From: Betaproteobacteria bacterium | GTDB taxonomy: Bacteria; Pseudomonadota; Gammaproteobacteria; Burkholderiales; CAIKXV01 | DNA length: 64,000 nt | Direction of reading: 5' to 3' | Assembly: GCA_947458265.1 (NCBI GenBank) | Contig: CANGYF010000001.1 | Coordinates: 280,831-344,830 of the forward strand | Shown here: positions 50,785 through 60,589 of the stretch, piece after piece | Numbering within the stretch: the first letter of the stretch is position 1 | How the letters are laid out: every line of letters starts with the position of its first letter | Position numbers and translations under genes: made by a program | Notes under the pieces: generated by a model | The model's database searches: none | What the model was told of the DNA's origin: nothing | Seen by the model: only the letters and a program-made list of their open reading frames with translations

Positions 50785-51431
50785 TTCTTGATCCCACTGA
50801 TTGCGATGGAGCACGCGAAAGGAGCTATGCGTCCGAGGTGGCGAATCTCCAGATCCTGCAGATTGAACTCCTCGAACAGTTGGACAAGCGTACGGCGGGA
50901 AAAGAACTTGACGTGGCCATAGTCACGGAGCGGATGCCAGTGGTCATCGAACTTGTTGGTGAGGGCCAAGGCAAGATTCTTCAGGTATCCGTGGTAGGGG
51001 GTTGTCAGATAGAAAATCCCCCCCGGCTTCAATGCGAGCATGGCGGCATCCATCAGGCGACGCGGCAGGAGCAGGTGCTCGATGACTTCCACCGACACCA
51101 CGGCGTCGTAGGCCGCATGGTGCGCCTCCGGCAGGGGGGTGCCGATATCGTATTGCTGGAAAATCACCTTGGGAAACGCCTGGCTTGCCATGGCGATTCC
51201 CGAACTGCTGTGCTCCAGTCCTGTCACCACGAACCCGTTGTCGGCAATGCGTGCAGAAAGGCTGCCGTTGCCACAACCGAGGTCGAGTACCGCCCGGCTG
51301 CCTGCCCTGCGGAGGCGCTCCAACAGGGAGGGGAGGACCAGGCCATGTACGTCGGTGGAGTCCGTCGAACTCCAGATGAACTCGTCCGAACTTATCGAGC
51401 TTCGCTGATCAGTGAGGGGCTTGCTCTTCAT
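50781..51431 (-). CDS. Class I SAM-dependent methyltransferase
   Basis: 216 aa. Motif I VLDLGCGNGSLSARIA, acidic end of strand 2 (VTGLEHS), motif near DAVVSVEVIEHLLLP, and LKPGGIFYLTTPYHGY, a UbiG/Methyltransf_11-23-like enzyme. Likely O-methylates a sugar or lipid precursor of the EPS. ATG at 51431 overlaps the acetyltransferase gene end by 23 bases. Confidence 0.88.
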   Translation of the reverse strand: MKSKPLTDQRSSISSDEFIWSSTDSTDVHGLVLPSLLERLRRAGSRAVLDLGCGNGSLSARIADNGFVVTGLEHSSSGIAMASQAFPKVIFQQYDIGTPLPEAHHAAYDAVVSVEVIEHLLLPRRLMDAAMLALKPGGIFYLTTPYHGYLKNLALALTNKFDDHWHPLRDYGHVKFFSRRTLVQLFEEFNLQDLEIRHLGRIAPFACSIAISGIKK

Positions 51432-51978
51432 GTGGGTTCGGGCGCCTAGAAATCGGTTGGGCAGGTACCCCGCCATGGACTGTCCACGCTTCGAGGTTCC
51501 GGGTCGCTACGGCGCCTAGAGCCAGCACAGCGCCGTCACCGACGGTGACCCCCATCTGGACGGTACTTCGCGCGCATATCCACGCATATCGACCGATGAT
51601 GATCGGCTGGGAAATCATCGGAAACGCAGGGCTCCTGAAATCGTGGCTGGCGCCGCACAGGTATGCACCCTGGGAGATGATGGCATGGGATCCAATCTCG
51701 ATCGTCGCTGGATTGTAGATCTCCGCTTCGTCAGCAATTGCGACGACGTCGGCGCACTTCAGGTTCCATGGCGCCCATATTCGCGCCTTGGGATAGATGT
51801 GACAGCCTGGGCCGATCTTTGCTCCGAAGGCGCGAAGGATGAATGCGCGCCAGCCATGCATCGGCCGCGGCGACGGTCTGAACACCAGGGCGCAGGCGAC
51901 GGCCCAGGCAGCACGGCGAACGCGCATGCTCAAAGTCGTGTTGGGCGCCAGATACGGATCGGTTTCTGTGTTGCTCAT
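51409..51978 (-). CDS. WcaF-like hexapeptide acetyltransferase
   Basis: 189 aa left-handed beta-helix acyltransferase. RAFGAKIGPGCHIYPKARIWAPWNLKCAD and GASHDFRSPAFPMISQPIIIG are hallmarks of colanic-acid WcaF-type enzymes; hexapeptide turns continue to VHGGVPAQPI. Acetylates a sugar of the polymer. It begins the minus-strand group acetyltransferase-methyltransferase-glycosyltransferase. Confidence 0.9.
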   Translation of the reverse strand: MSNTETDPYLAPNTTLSMRVRRAAWAVACALVFRPSPRPMHGWRAFILRAFGAKIGPGCHIYPKARIWAPWNLKCADVVAIADEAEIYNPATIEIGSHAIISQGAYLCGASHDFRSPAFPMISQPIIIGRYAWICARSTVQMGVTVGDGAVLALGAVATRNLEAWTVHGGVPAQPISRRPNPHEEQAPH

Positions 51979-52368
51979 CTATCGATAGCCCTGGATGCCA
52001 ACGTCATTCCTGACCGACGCGCCTCTCCTGCGCAGACGGCATCTTCCATTGGCAGAGTGTTCCTGCGAAGCAAAAATTGCACCCGTCTTGCGTGCATTAT
52101 CCCTGTCTTGATGACAGCCTGACAGCGCCCCGTAACGTGCGTGCAGATGGGGCGCATGGAAGGAGCTATTGCGCGAATCCAGCAAAAAAGTTCAGTCCTG
52201 CGATCTCAAGTTCTTGCGTGTCGGGTCGATGACATATTGCTCGCGGCGAACCCGCCACGTCTTCATCGTGGGTTGATTGTTTGCCGGATGCGACTCCCCT
52301 GCCAGGGCCACAGGTCGATGGACCTGATGCCTCTGTCGGTCCGAAATCCACTTTCAGAGAGTCCGCAT
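51979..52368. other. Divergent intergenic region, 390 bases
   Basis: Separates the WcaF-like gene (minus) from the DUF1800 gene (plus), so promoters for both directions must lie here. TTGCACCCGTCTTGC near 52077-52091 looks sigma-54-like but lacks the invariant -24 GG. An in-frame extension of the DUF1800 gene covers part of it but shows no homology. Confidence 0.4.
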
Positions 52369-54093
52369 ATGCTCGATCGCAGGAGCTTCATCAAACTGGG
52401 CGCGTCAATGGGGGCGGTGACGGCCGCGCCCGCAATGGCTGCCCCAAGCAAGCCCGCCGGGGCTTCCCACGTTCTCACCCCGACCTCGGTCGGACTGAAC
52501 GACAGCCGGCGGTTCATGGATCAGGCCACGATGGGTGCACGCCCTGGAGAGGCTGCAGCGCTCACCGGCTCGTTCAGCGATTGGATCGAAGCGCAGGTCG
52601 CCCTGCCTTACAGCCAGATCGATGTGCCGACAATGATTGCGCGGGGATTCAACAACAATCCGGACCCCCAGAACAACGTGGCGCGCATGTGCATCTTTGC
52701 ACGCTGGTGCAACGAGCCAGCGCAGCTTCGAATGCGTGTGACGCACGTGCTGTCGCAGATCATCTGCTGCGCACCTTCAGGGTGGAGCAACGCCGTCGAT
52801 TCGATGCTGTGGTGGAATCGTCTGGCCGCAGATGCTTTCGGCAACTATCGATCCTTGCTCGGTCTGGCGGTGCAGCACCGGCACATGGGGTCGTTCTTGA
52901 ACAACAGCGACAACGATGCGTCGAATGGCAAGGCTCCCTCGCAGAACTTCGCAAGGGAACTCCTGCAGCTTTTCTCGATGGGGGTCCACGCTCTTAATTC
53001 CGATGGATCGCCTGCACGCGACGCAGCCGGAAAGCCGGTGCAGGCGTATTTCCAGAACGACGTGGATGCACTGGCCCGACTGCTGTGTGGCTGGGGTCTT
53101 CCCTTCGGCGTCTATATGCCTGGCCAAGCTGGCACTGCCGCCAATGGAACCATGGACGTGAAGCCAGCGCTGGCCTACAACGGCCCACCGGTGACGTTCC
53201 TTGGCAGGACGTTCCCGGCAATCGCCGCGCCTACTGCTGCCGATGTGGTCTCGCGCGCGCAACAGTGTGTCGATCTGATCATGGCGCAACCGACAACCAG
53301 CGTTTACGTCAGTAAGCAGTTCATCACGAAGATGGTGACGGATACCCCGAGCGGCGCCTACATCCGCAGGGTATCTGCGGTGTTTCGCAACAACGGGGCC
53401 GGGATCACGGGGGACCTGAAGGCCGTGGTGCGGGCCGTGCTCACCGATCCCGAAGCTCGAGGTCAAAGCAAGCCGCTTTCGTTCGGGCGTGCGCAAGAGT
53501 GGTCTCTGTCCCTGGTAAAGGTGATGCGCTACGCACAGATGCAAGTGCTGTCTGACCCGTCTTCGTCTGAGCTTCCGGGGTGGGCCTGGTCCAGTGGATT
53601 CGGCAATCCGCCGCTCAACGTCCTGGGCGAGATGGGGCAGGCGCCGGGTACGCCGGTGTCGGTCTTCAACGATTACCCGTTCGAGTTCCTGGTCAATGGA
53701 ATCAACGCTCCGGCGGCCGCGTTGTGGAGCGCCCCCTCGATCATGGCGAGCGTTGCCCGCACGATGGCCTTGTCACAGAGCCTGACCCAACCGCTTGCCC
53801 CATCGTCTATGGATGCAACGGGGCGCTGGAACTTGAGTCTTCTGATTGCCGCTTACGACCGCGCCTATGCGGCAGCATCGGGCTCGGAGACGCAGAAGAT
53901 GGCGAGCACGATCGGAGCAATGGTTGATCTCGTCAATGGCGATCTGAACCAGGGGCGGGCATTGACGGCAACAGTACGACAACACGCCGTTACATTCGTG
54001 CAAGTCGATTGTGCAGCGCTTGCCAAGAGGGAAAAACTTGCGTGGATGATCAATTTCATCCGCTGCCTTCCTGATTCCGCGGTCGTCATCTGA
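52369..54093 (+). CDS. DUF1800 protein with Tat signal
   Basis: 574 aa. ATG at 52369 starts a Tat signal (DRRSFIKLGASMGAVTAAPAMA). Family marks: RRFMDQATMGARPGEAAAL, RMRVTHVLSQIICC, and QNFARELLQLFSMGVHALN, followed by ALARLLCGWG. DUF1800 proteins are exported, of unknown function, and almost always paired with DUF1501 proteins, as here. The AGAGAG before the ATG is a modest ribosome site. Confidence 0.88.
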   Translation: MLDRRSFIKLGASMGAVTAAPAMAAPSKPAGASHVLTPTSVGLNDSRRFMDQATMGARPGEAAALTGSFSDWIEAQVALPYSQIDVPTMIARGFNNNPDPQNNVARMCIFARWCNEPAQLRMRVTHVLSQIICCAPSGWSNAVDSMLWWNRLAADAFGNYRSLLGLAVQHRHMGSFLNNSDNDASNGKAPSQNFARELLQLFSMGVHALNSDGSPARDAAGKPVQAYFQNDVDALARLLCGWGLPFGVYMPGQAGTAANGTMDVKPALAYNGPPVTFLGRTFPAIAAPTAADVVSRAQQCVDLIMAQPTTSVYVSKQFITKMVTDTPSGAYIRRVSAVFRNNGAGITGDLKAVVRAVLTDPEARGQSKPLSFGRAQEWSLSLVKVMRYAQMQVLSDPSSSELPGWAWSSGFGNPPLNVLGEMGQAPGTPVSVFNDYPFEFLVNGINAPAAALWSAPSIMASVARTMALSQSLTQPLAPSSMDATGRWNLSLLIAAYDRAYAAASGSETQKMASTIGAMVDLVNGDLNQGRALTATVRQHAVTFVQVDCAALAKREKLAWMINFIRCLPDSAVVI

Positions 54094-54103
54094 GGGATAC
54101 AAA

Positions 54104-55510
54104 ATGCCAATCGCAGCCTTTTCGGACAAGAAGTACCTCGTCGTGATGCTGAAGGATGGTGGCGAGGACAACTATGGCACGCTGATTTCGCGGGAGCCCC
54201 AGCATGTCGCGGCGTCGATGGTCGCGCGCCCGTCGCTTGCATTCAACCAGTCAGAGCTGGATGGGACCTATGCTGCCGCTCGCCTTGCTGGTACCCAGTT
54301 CTCGTTGCATCCTGCCCTGCAGCCATTGGTTCAGATCTGGAATTCCGGAGAGATGGCAATCACGCATCGCGTCGGAACGATGTTCACCAATCTGGCGGGC
54401 ATTCCCATAGCGGAAATCAGGGAAGCCACGAACGCGTTCTATACCGGCAGTATCCTGTTTCCCTCCGGGCTAGGTGCGCACGACAAGCAGGCGTTCAGCA
54501 CGGTTTCGATGATCACTCGGGATTTCGTCGATACCTCGGGGCGCCCCAGGGCGGTTGCCGAAAGTGGTTTCCTTGGCCGGCTCGCTGAGCGGTTCGAGAG
54601 TTTCGCGGGTGGTTCGACGATCCCGATGACGATCCTGTCCGGGCAAATCGTTCCGCCCAGTACCCTGTTGGCTGCGGATGGGTTGACTCAGGGTTTGAGC
54701 ATTCCGCTCGCTGGTGGAGTCTTTCGGCGTAACTGGACAGGTTCCGCGACCCAGGAGGCGGCCCTTCGTCGTCTCGATGCCGTGATGGTCGAGGCGCAGA
54801 CCGAGCCGCGGATGGAGGCATTCCGAAAGGCGAATCTCGTCGCGAACGAGGGTGTTGCGTTTCTCCAGCCAGTCGTCGAAGGCGGCACTGGAGCCTATGC
54901 CGTTGATCAGTCGTTTCCTGGCAGCCCGACTTCAGGCTGGCAGGGGACGATGAGAACGTTCGCCCGTGCGATAGAGGCGGATCTGCGCCAGCCGACGCTC
55001 CGAAGGCGGGTGATGCTCATCGGGTCTCGAGCCGGGTATGACACCCACACGGCGCAAGGCAAGACGGCAGGAAGGCTCGCCACGCTGCACGCGGACTGGG
55101 CAGCTGGCGTCGTATGTTTCCGGGACGCGATGATCAGGCTTGGCGTATGGGACAACACGTTGATGATCGATCATAGCGAGTTCGGCCGAACCCTCCGGGA
55201 GAACGGTTCTTTCGGAACGGATCATGCTTATGCCCGCGATGCTTTCGCTTTCGGCGGTGCGGTTCGAGGAAGAGGCAAGGACGGGAGCAGCGGTCTCTTC
55301 GGGCAGTATCCGACCGTGTTGTCGACTTCGGGCACGGGGACTTTCGACCTTGTCGGGGGGCAGGCTGGCGGGGGCGCGCTTGCGCCTGGCATCAGCCTCG
55401 AGCAGTACTGGGACGAACCGCTGCGCTGGTTCGGCGCGGATGCCGCCGATATCGCCGACGCATTGCCGCGACGTGCGAGTTTCGGCGAATCGGTAAACCT
55501 GATCGCGTGA
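54104..55510 (+). CDS. DUF1501 protein
   Basis: 468 aa, 10 bases after the DUF1800 gene. Opens with YLVVMLKDGGEDNYGTLI, the place of the usual LxGGxDGLNTxVP, and ends with VWDNTLMIDHSEFGRTLRENGSFGTDHAYARDAFAFGG (parts), the metal-site-like block of the sulfatase/alkaline-phosphatase-like DUF1501 family. No N-terminal signal is seen, so it may ride with its Tat-exported partner or stay inside. Function unknown. Its stop is 1 base from the convergent glycosyltransferase stop. Confidence 0.88.
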   Translation: MPIAAFSDKKYLVVMLKDGGEDNYGTLISREPQHVAASMVARPSLAFNQSELDGTYAAARLAGTQFSLHPALQPLVQIWNSGEMAITHRVGTMFTNLAGIPIAEIREATNAFYTGSILFPSGLGAHDKQAFSTVSMITRDFVDTSGRPRAVAESGFLGRLAERFESFAGGSTIPMTILSGQIVPPSTLLAADGLTQGLSIPLAGGVFRRNWTGSATQEAALRRLDAVMVEAQTEPRMEAFRKANLVANEGVAFLQPVVEGGTGAYAVDQSFPGSPTSGWQGTMRTFARAIEADLRQPTLRRRVMLIGSRAGYDTHTAQGKTAGRLATLHADWAAGVVCFRDAMIRLGVWDNTLMIDHSEFGRTLRENGSFGTDHAYARDAFAFGGAVRGRGKDGSSGLFGQYPTVLSTSGTGTFDLVGGQAGGGALAPGISLEQYWDEPLRWFGADAADIADALPRRASFGESVNLIA

Positions 55511-55511
55511 G

Positions 55512-56744
55512 CTACGTACCGGAGAGAAGGGGCGGTAGCGATTCCGCAAAGCGCCGTATGACGGATGCCTGCAGCAGGTGCTGTTCGGCGTAGCTGCGGG
55601 CATTCGTGGAAAAGCGCGCGCAGAGGGCTGGGTCGGAGGCCAGGCGGCGGATGCCGGCGGCCATCTGCCCAGCGTCCTCTGGATCCACGAGGATGCCGCA
55701 GTCGCCCTCTCGCAATATCTGGGCAAGATCGCTGGTGGGCGGTGAAGCCGCCACTACGGGTCGTCCGCTGGCCAGTATGTTCGAAAGCTTCGAGGGCAGT
55801 ACGATGTCCGTGACCGCCCGCTTCTGTGGAATCACGGATACGTCCGCAGTCGCCAGAAGTTCCGATAGCCTCTCGAGCGGTTGAAGCGGCCTGAACTGGA
55901 TATTGGATAGCCCCAGGCGTGCTGCATTCGACACGAGCTCGGCTTGCTCAGCACCGTTACCAACGATCACGAACTGGATGCCCGGCATGTCGGCGACCAT
56001 TGCAGCTGAAGCGAGCAGGGATTCCAGGCCTTGCTTTCGACCGAGATTTCCCGAGTACAGAACCACGAAGTGATCCGGCGACAGGCCCCACTCTTCGCGT
56101 AGCGCGGTAAGACGCGAGCCTGGCTGTATGAAACTGTCATTGGCCCAGTTCCTGAAGAGCATCGTCTTTTGCTTGGGTACGCCCTTCTCAATGATCTTGG
56201 CGCGCATGCCTTCACTGATGGTGGACACGGTTCCAGCCAGCCGGTAGTTGATACGTTCCAGCAGATAGAGCGTACGCGTCAGCAGTCCAGGCCTGAGCAT
56301 GCCGAGCTCGACTGCCGCATCGGGCTGCAGGTCCTGCACATGAAGAATCGTGGCGCTACGCTTGAACTTCGCCAGTACGGCAATGGAGGCGCCGAGGGCC
56401 AGCGGCGGCAGCACGATGATGGTCAGGTCTGCGCGTCGTGAAAAAAGATAGCTTATCGATGCGGAAATCACGAAGCTCAGCTCATGCAGGATCCGCTTCA
56501 CCGAAGTTGGGCGTTCAGGCACATACAGGTAGCAGCGATGCAGATCAACGCCATTGACCTGTTCGCGACGGAAGGCGTGCCCGCGATCTGCATCCAACTT
56601 CTTCCACTCAGGGTAATACTGGAAGCCTGAGTGCACCGTCACGTCGTGCCCGTCGGCCGCAAGGAATTCGGCCATACCGGTGGTGTACACACCGATCCCG
56701 GTGCGCTCGGGCGCATAGTTGATCGAGACGATGGAGATTCGCAC
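55512..56744 (-). CDS. WcaI-like family 4 glycosyltransferase
   Basis: 410 aa. N-terminal VRISIVSINYAPERTGIGVYTTGMAEFL and GFQYYPEWKK are typical of colanic-acid WcaI; the C-terminal GT-B half has VLYSGNLGRKQGLESLL, GNGAEQAEL and DIVLPSKLSNILASGRPVVA. GTG at 56744 has GAGAGG 8 bases upstream and was preferred to the longer ATG frame. Confidence 0.92.
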   Translation of the reverse strand: MRISIVSINYAPERTGIGVYTTGMAEFLAADGHDVTVHSGFQYYPEWKKLDADRGHAFRREQVNGVDLHRCYLYVPERPTSVKRILHELSFVISASISYLFSRRADLTIIVLPPLALGASIAVLAKFKRSATILHVQDLQPDAAVELGMLRPGLLTRTLYLLERINYRLAGTVSTISEGMRAKIIEKGVPKQKTMLFRNWANDSFIQPGSRLTALREEWGLSPDHFVVLYSGNLGRKQGLESLLASAAMVADMPGIQFVIVGNGAEQAELVSNAARLGLSNIQFRPLQPLERLSELLATADVSVIPQKRAVTDIVLPSKLSNILASGRPVVAASPPTSDLAQILREGDCGILVDPEDAGQMAAGIRRLASDPALCARFSTNARSYAEQHLLQASVIRRFAESLPPLLSGT

Positions 56745-56779
56745 TATGAATGCCTCTCGTGGTGCCCGCATTCAGCACA

Positions 56780-57577
56780 CTAGCGCGTACGCAGGTACCT
56801 GATGTGCCGGAATACGTTGAATTTGTAGGCTAGCCGCCAGAGCTTCAACGCAACGCCCGATGCCAGTGGAATTCCATGCGCCTGGATCTTTTCGTTCATC
56901 CTGGCCCGTTCGCGGGCGAGCTTGTCCAGGTATCCCTTCGATCCGGTAATGTTCGCGCCGTACAGGCGAAAGTCTGCCAGCGTGCGGTCCGTACGGGCGA
57001 ACCGCATGCCCTTCAGTGCCATGTCCACAAGCAGTTCGCCGTCCCAGCAGACGCGGTTCTTTTCATTGAATCCGCCGGCAGCCTCGTAGGCCCGCCGGCG
57101 GAAAAAAGTCGCTTGTTGCGTTACGGTGCAAACCCCGGCGGCATACGCACGCAGGTCGAACAGATCCGCCGCACGGCCACGAACGGAAGGACGATCGTCT
57201 GCGTCAGTGATACGGATGCCTCCAGCCAGGACATCGACATCCGGGTTTTTTTCGAAAAAATCAGCTACGTAAGCAAGCGCCCCCGGCAACAACGCATCGT
57301 CCGCATTGACATAGCCTAGGATTTCGCCGGAACTGAGTGCAAAGCCCTTGTTCAAGCCGTCGGCCGGACCCTTGTCCGGCTCCAGGTTGCAAGCGCTTAT
57401 GCGTGCACGGTTGCGCTCGATGATGTCGCGGCTTCCATCGGTTGAGCCGGGATCGACAACGATGTACTCGAGTTCTTCATAGGCCTGATCCGTCACGGAT
57501 CTTATGGCGCGTTCCAGAAAAGCAGCCTGGTTGAACGAGATGGTGATGATCGAAATCTTCAAGGTCATTCTCGGCAT
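56780..57577 (-). CDS. Family 2 glycosyltransferase
   Basis: 265 aa GT-A enzyme. ISIITISFNQAAFLERAIRSVTDQ, VVDPGSTDGSRDII, GPADGLNKGFALSSGEILGYVNADDAL (parts) with the DxD-like NADD, and later QQATFFRRRAYEAAGGF. Adds a sugar to the repeat unit. Start may be ATG 57577 or 57568. Confidence 0.92.
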   Translation of the reverse strand: MPRMTLKISIITISFNQAAFLERAIRSVTDQAYEELEYIVVDPGSTDGSRDIIERNRARISACNLEPDKGPADGLNKGFALSSGEILGYVNADDALLPGALAYVADFFEKNPDVDVLAGGIRITDADDRPSVRGRAADLFDLRAYAAGVCTVTQQATFFRRRAYEAAGGFNEKNRVCWDGELLVDMALKGMRFARTDRTLADFRLYGANITGSKGYLDKLARERARMNEKIQAHGIPLASGVALKLWRLAYKFNVFRHIRYLRTR

Positions 57578-57634
57578 CCAATAGATCGGTGCTCGCCCTG
57601 GCGATAGCGTCGGTAAACGGAAGTCGGACTCGAT

Positions 57635-58813
57635 TCAGCCGGCGAGGGCGGCCGATCCGGCGCGTGCGACGCCTGCCTGGATAATCGTACGAAGCCTCGT
57701 TACCGAGGTACGAATATGGAAATTTCGAACGAAACACTCTAGCGCCTGATCGGCCATGGCGGCGCGGGCGTCTTCATCGGTAGCTACCCAACCGCGAATC
57801 AATCCGATCGTGCCTTCCAGCGTATCCCTGGCTATCAACCCTGCAGATGCTGCCTCTACCTCCTGGTAGATGTTTACCTGGTCTGATATCAGCACCGGCC
57901 GCTTGAGGGCCAGCGCTTCGGCGACCACGATGCCGAAGTTCTCCTGGTGCGAAGGCAGGATGAACGCTTCAGAAGCGTGATACGCGCCCCACTTGACCTG
58001 TCCGGAGAGCATCCCCGTCCACGTTATGCGGTCCGCAATGCCGAGGGTCGTGGCCAACTGACGCAACTCGGCGCCCCACGCGCTGTCTTCCGGGCCGGCC
58101 ATCACGAGATGCAGGTCATGCTCGTCGGCCGTCGCAGCGAAGGCACGCACAAGCAGGTCGCAGCCCTTTTTCGGGTGGATGCGGCTCAGGTAAAGAAGCA
58201 GGCGGCGGCCATTGAGCAACGGGAATGCATCCAGGAAGGCCTGACGGTCACAGGCCTCATCTGTCTTCGGTGGTTCGATGCCGAAGCTGGCAACGGCCTC
58301 GTTGGCCTGGTATAGCCAGAACGAATCACGCGCCAGCACACGCTCCTGCTCGCAGGTGAACAGCACGTTCGTGGCGTCGCGCAGCACGCGGTACTCGGCC
58401 CAGGGCCAGTAAAGCCACTTCTTCGCGTGCTTCATCGGATAGGTGCGCCGGAACCACGGGTCGAGCATGCCGTGGGGGAAAACGAAGTAAGGGACATTCA
58501 GTCCTTGCAGCGCCCGCCAGGTCGCCAGACCATGGTACTGCCACAGGCCGTGCACCACGACCGCGTCGAACCGCGGGGCATTCTCATGGAGCCAACGCAC
58601 TGCGCCGGGCGCGTAACCATAGCCGCCGCGTGCCGGTCCGAGTGCGTTGATCCTTGCTGGAAAGGAAAGGGTCAACAGTTCGTCGGTGGCGTCAAGTGAG
58701 GCCACCTCCGATCCCCAGTTAGCCCTGTCCATCTCGAGCACGATCTGCTTCAGGCCTTCCTGCGGCCCGCCGCCCCGCGCGTCCAGTGACCGGATGACAT
58801 GGAGCAGGTTCAA
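57635..58813 (-). CDS. Family 4 glycosyltransferase, paralogue of the next one
   Basis: 392 aa GT-B enzyme. NLLHVIRSLDARGGGPQEGLKQ, HGMLDPWFRRTYPMKHAKKWL, YLSRIHPKKGCDLLVRAF, SHQENFGIVVAEALALKRPVLIS with the donor-binding ExxxxxE-type motif. It is closely similar over its whole length to the divergent gene at 59252-60415, including WPWAEYRVLRDA. Confidence 0.93.
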   Translation of the reverse strand: MNLLHVIRSLDARGGGPQEGLKQIVLEMDRANWGSEVASLDATDELLTLSFPARINALGPARGGYGYAPGAVRWLHENAPRFDAVVVHGLWQYHGLATWRALQGLNVPYFVFPHGMLDPWFRRTYPMKHAKKWLYWPWAEYRVLRDATNVLFTCEQERVLARDSFWLYQANEAVASFGIEPPKTDEACDRQAFLDAFPLLNGRRLLLYLSRIHPKKGCDLLVRAFAATADEHDLHLVMAGPEDSAWGAELRQLATTLGIADRITWTGMLSGQVKWGAYHASEAFILPSHQENFGIVVAEALALKRPVLISDQVNIYQEVEAASAGLIARDTLEGTIGLIRGWVATDEDARAAMADQALECFVRNFHIRTSVTRLRTIIQAGVARAGSAALAG

Positions 58814-59251
58814 GCGCTCTCCCTGGGGGGAGAGGACTCGGCCGATCGGCAGTGGACGAGACGGATATTCATCGGGACCGCCGGTGCGCCAGAGCGCAGA
58901 TGTTTGAGCAGGGTTGAGGCGTACGAATCTAGCACCGTCGGGGACGGAAAACCGATGAAGAAACGCACATGGGCATGCTTCTTGCGCCCTGTTGGTTACG
59001 TCTGCGAGAGAGTGGGGCGTACGTGCGGGAGTACCTGCCAGCTGCGGTCAGGGTGCGGACCGTCAGAGGTGGACGTTGACAAACTTCCGTCCTCGACACA
59101 AATACCGTTGTGGAGGTGTAAAAAATACGGCTCGTAAACGCGCAGTAGTGCAGGCATGCTGACCGCGCAAATTACAATGCCAATCAACATGCGGTTTGGA
59201 AAGTCTGCGCTGGGTCAAGCTTTCCCGCATTCAACCCAGCCTCCGGCGACC
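58814..59251. other. Divergent intergenic region between two glycosyltransferase genes
   Basis: 438 bases with no supported gene. TTGACA at 59076-59081 could be a -35 box for the rightward gene, but the -10 (CAAATA, 59099-59104) is weak. A purine-rich GGAGGTGTAAAAAATA follows at about 59113. Both divergent genes must be driven from here. Confidence 0.4.
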
Positions 59252-60415
59252 ATGCGCATCCTCCATGTCATCAGTTCAGTCAATCCGGCCCATGGAGGGC
59301 CCATAGAGGGCATCAAGCAGTTCGCCCGTGCGCATATCCGCAATGGTCACCAGGTCGAGATCTGTTCGCTCGACGACCCTTGTGCAGACTGGGTTTCGAA
59401 CTGCGAACTCCCGGTGCACGCGGTCGGGCCGGCCTACACCCATTACCGGTATGCGTCCGCGCTGCTCGGCTGGCTGCGGGCCCACGTTCATCACTTCGAT
59501 GCGGTGATTGTGAACGGCATCTGGCAGTACCACGCTCATGCGGTCTGGCGTGCTGCCCGGGAACTGCACTTCCAGTACTTCGTGTTCACCCACGGCATGC
59601 TCGATCCGTACTTCAAGCACCGCTATCCCGCCAAGCACCTGAAGAAATGGCTGGTCTGGCCTTGGTCGGAGTACCGGGTGCTGCGCGATGCGGAAGCGGT
59701 GCTGTTCACCAGCGAGACCGAGCGCCAGCTCGCGCGAGAATCATTCTGGCTCTACCGGGCCCGCGAGCGGGTAGTCGGCTACGGCATCAGCCCGCCGAAC
59801 CTGCATCCCGGACAGATCGAAGCGTTCCACGAGGCCTTCCCCGACCTGCGGGGAAAGCGCTTCCTGCTGTTCCTGGGCCGTATCGATCCCAAGAAGGGCT
59901 GCGACCTGTTGATCGAAGGGTTCGCTCGTACGACGCGGTGCGATCCGGCGCTGCAGCTCGTGATGGCCGGGCCGGATGCGACGTACTGGCGCGGTGCGCT
60001 GGAGGCCCGCGCCAATGAACTGGGTGTTGCGTCCCGCATCCGCTGGGTAGGCATGGTTTCCGGCGACCTGAAATGGGGTGCCCTGTCGGCCTGCGAAGCC
60101 TTAGTCCTGCCTTCGCACCAGGAAAACTTCGGCATCGCGGTGGTGGAGGCGATGGCCTGCGGCAAGCCGGTGCTGATATCCACCGAAGTCAATATCTGGC
60201 GCGAGATCGACGCCGACGGTGGCGGACTGGTCGCCCCCGACACGGCCGACGGGACTGCCTCACTGATCGAGCGCTGGACGGCGCTGTCCACGTCCGAACG
60301 CTGGTTCCTCGGCGAGCGTGCGCGAGCCTGCTTCGAGCGACGATTCACGGTCGAAGGGGCAGCGGCACGCCTTCGCGGGCTGCTCGCAGGTTCCCGCCAG
60401 GCCGACGCGCCATGA
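59252..60415 (+). CDS. Family 4 glycosyltransferase, divergent paralogue
   Basis: 387 aa. RILHVISSVNPAHGGPIEGIKQ, HGMLDPYFKHRYPAKHLKKWL, WPWSEYRVLRDAEAVLFTSE, FLGRIDPKKGCDLLIEGF, SHQENFGIAVVEAMACGKPVL. Same length, motifs and order as the 57635-58813 protein; the two probably add consecutive similar sugars or arose by inverted duplication. ATG at 59252 fits the family start; the longer upstream frame has none of it. Confidence 0.93.
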   Translation: MRILHVISSVNPAHGGPIEGIKQFARAHIRNGHQVEICSLDDPCADWVSNCELPVHAVGPAYTHYRYASALLGWLRAHVHHFDAVIVNGIWQYHAHAVWRAARELHFQYFVFTHGMLDPYFKHRYPAKHLKKWLVWPWSEYRVLRDAEAVLFTSETERQLARESFWLYRARERVVGYGISPPNLHPGQIEAFHEAFPDLRGKRFLLFLGRIDPKKGCDLLIEGFARTTRCDPALQLVMAGPDATYWRGALEARANELGVASRIRWVGMVSGDLKWGALSACEALVLPSHQENFGIAVVEAMACGKPVLISTEVNIWREIDADGGGLVAPDTADGTASLIERWTALSTSERWFLGERARACFERRFTVEGAAARLRGLLAGSRQADAP

Positions 60416-60589
60416 TCGTGCCGAGCCTTACTCCAGGCTTCATCATGAGTTGGCAGACTGGCGTCGCGTAGCCTGCTGGCCGCGCAGCAAAGCGGCAGTG
60501 TCCCGTAAGATCACCCGTTGCGCTGCCCCGCATGAACTGCAGGCAGCGCCAACCGTTCGGCCCGCGTCCGCCGCCCCCTGAGGCTCCAG

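Noticed and set aside
52077..52091. Sigma-54-like TTGCAC-N5-TTGC before the DUF1800 gene
   Set aside because: Lacks the invariant GG of the -24 box.
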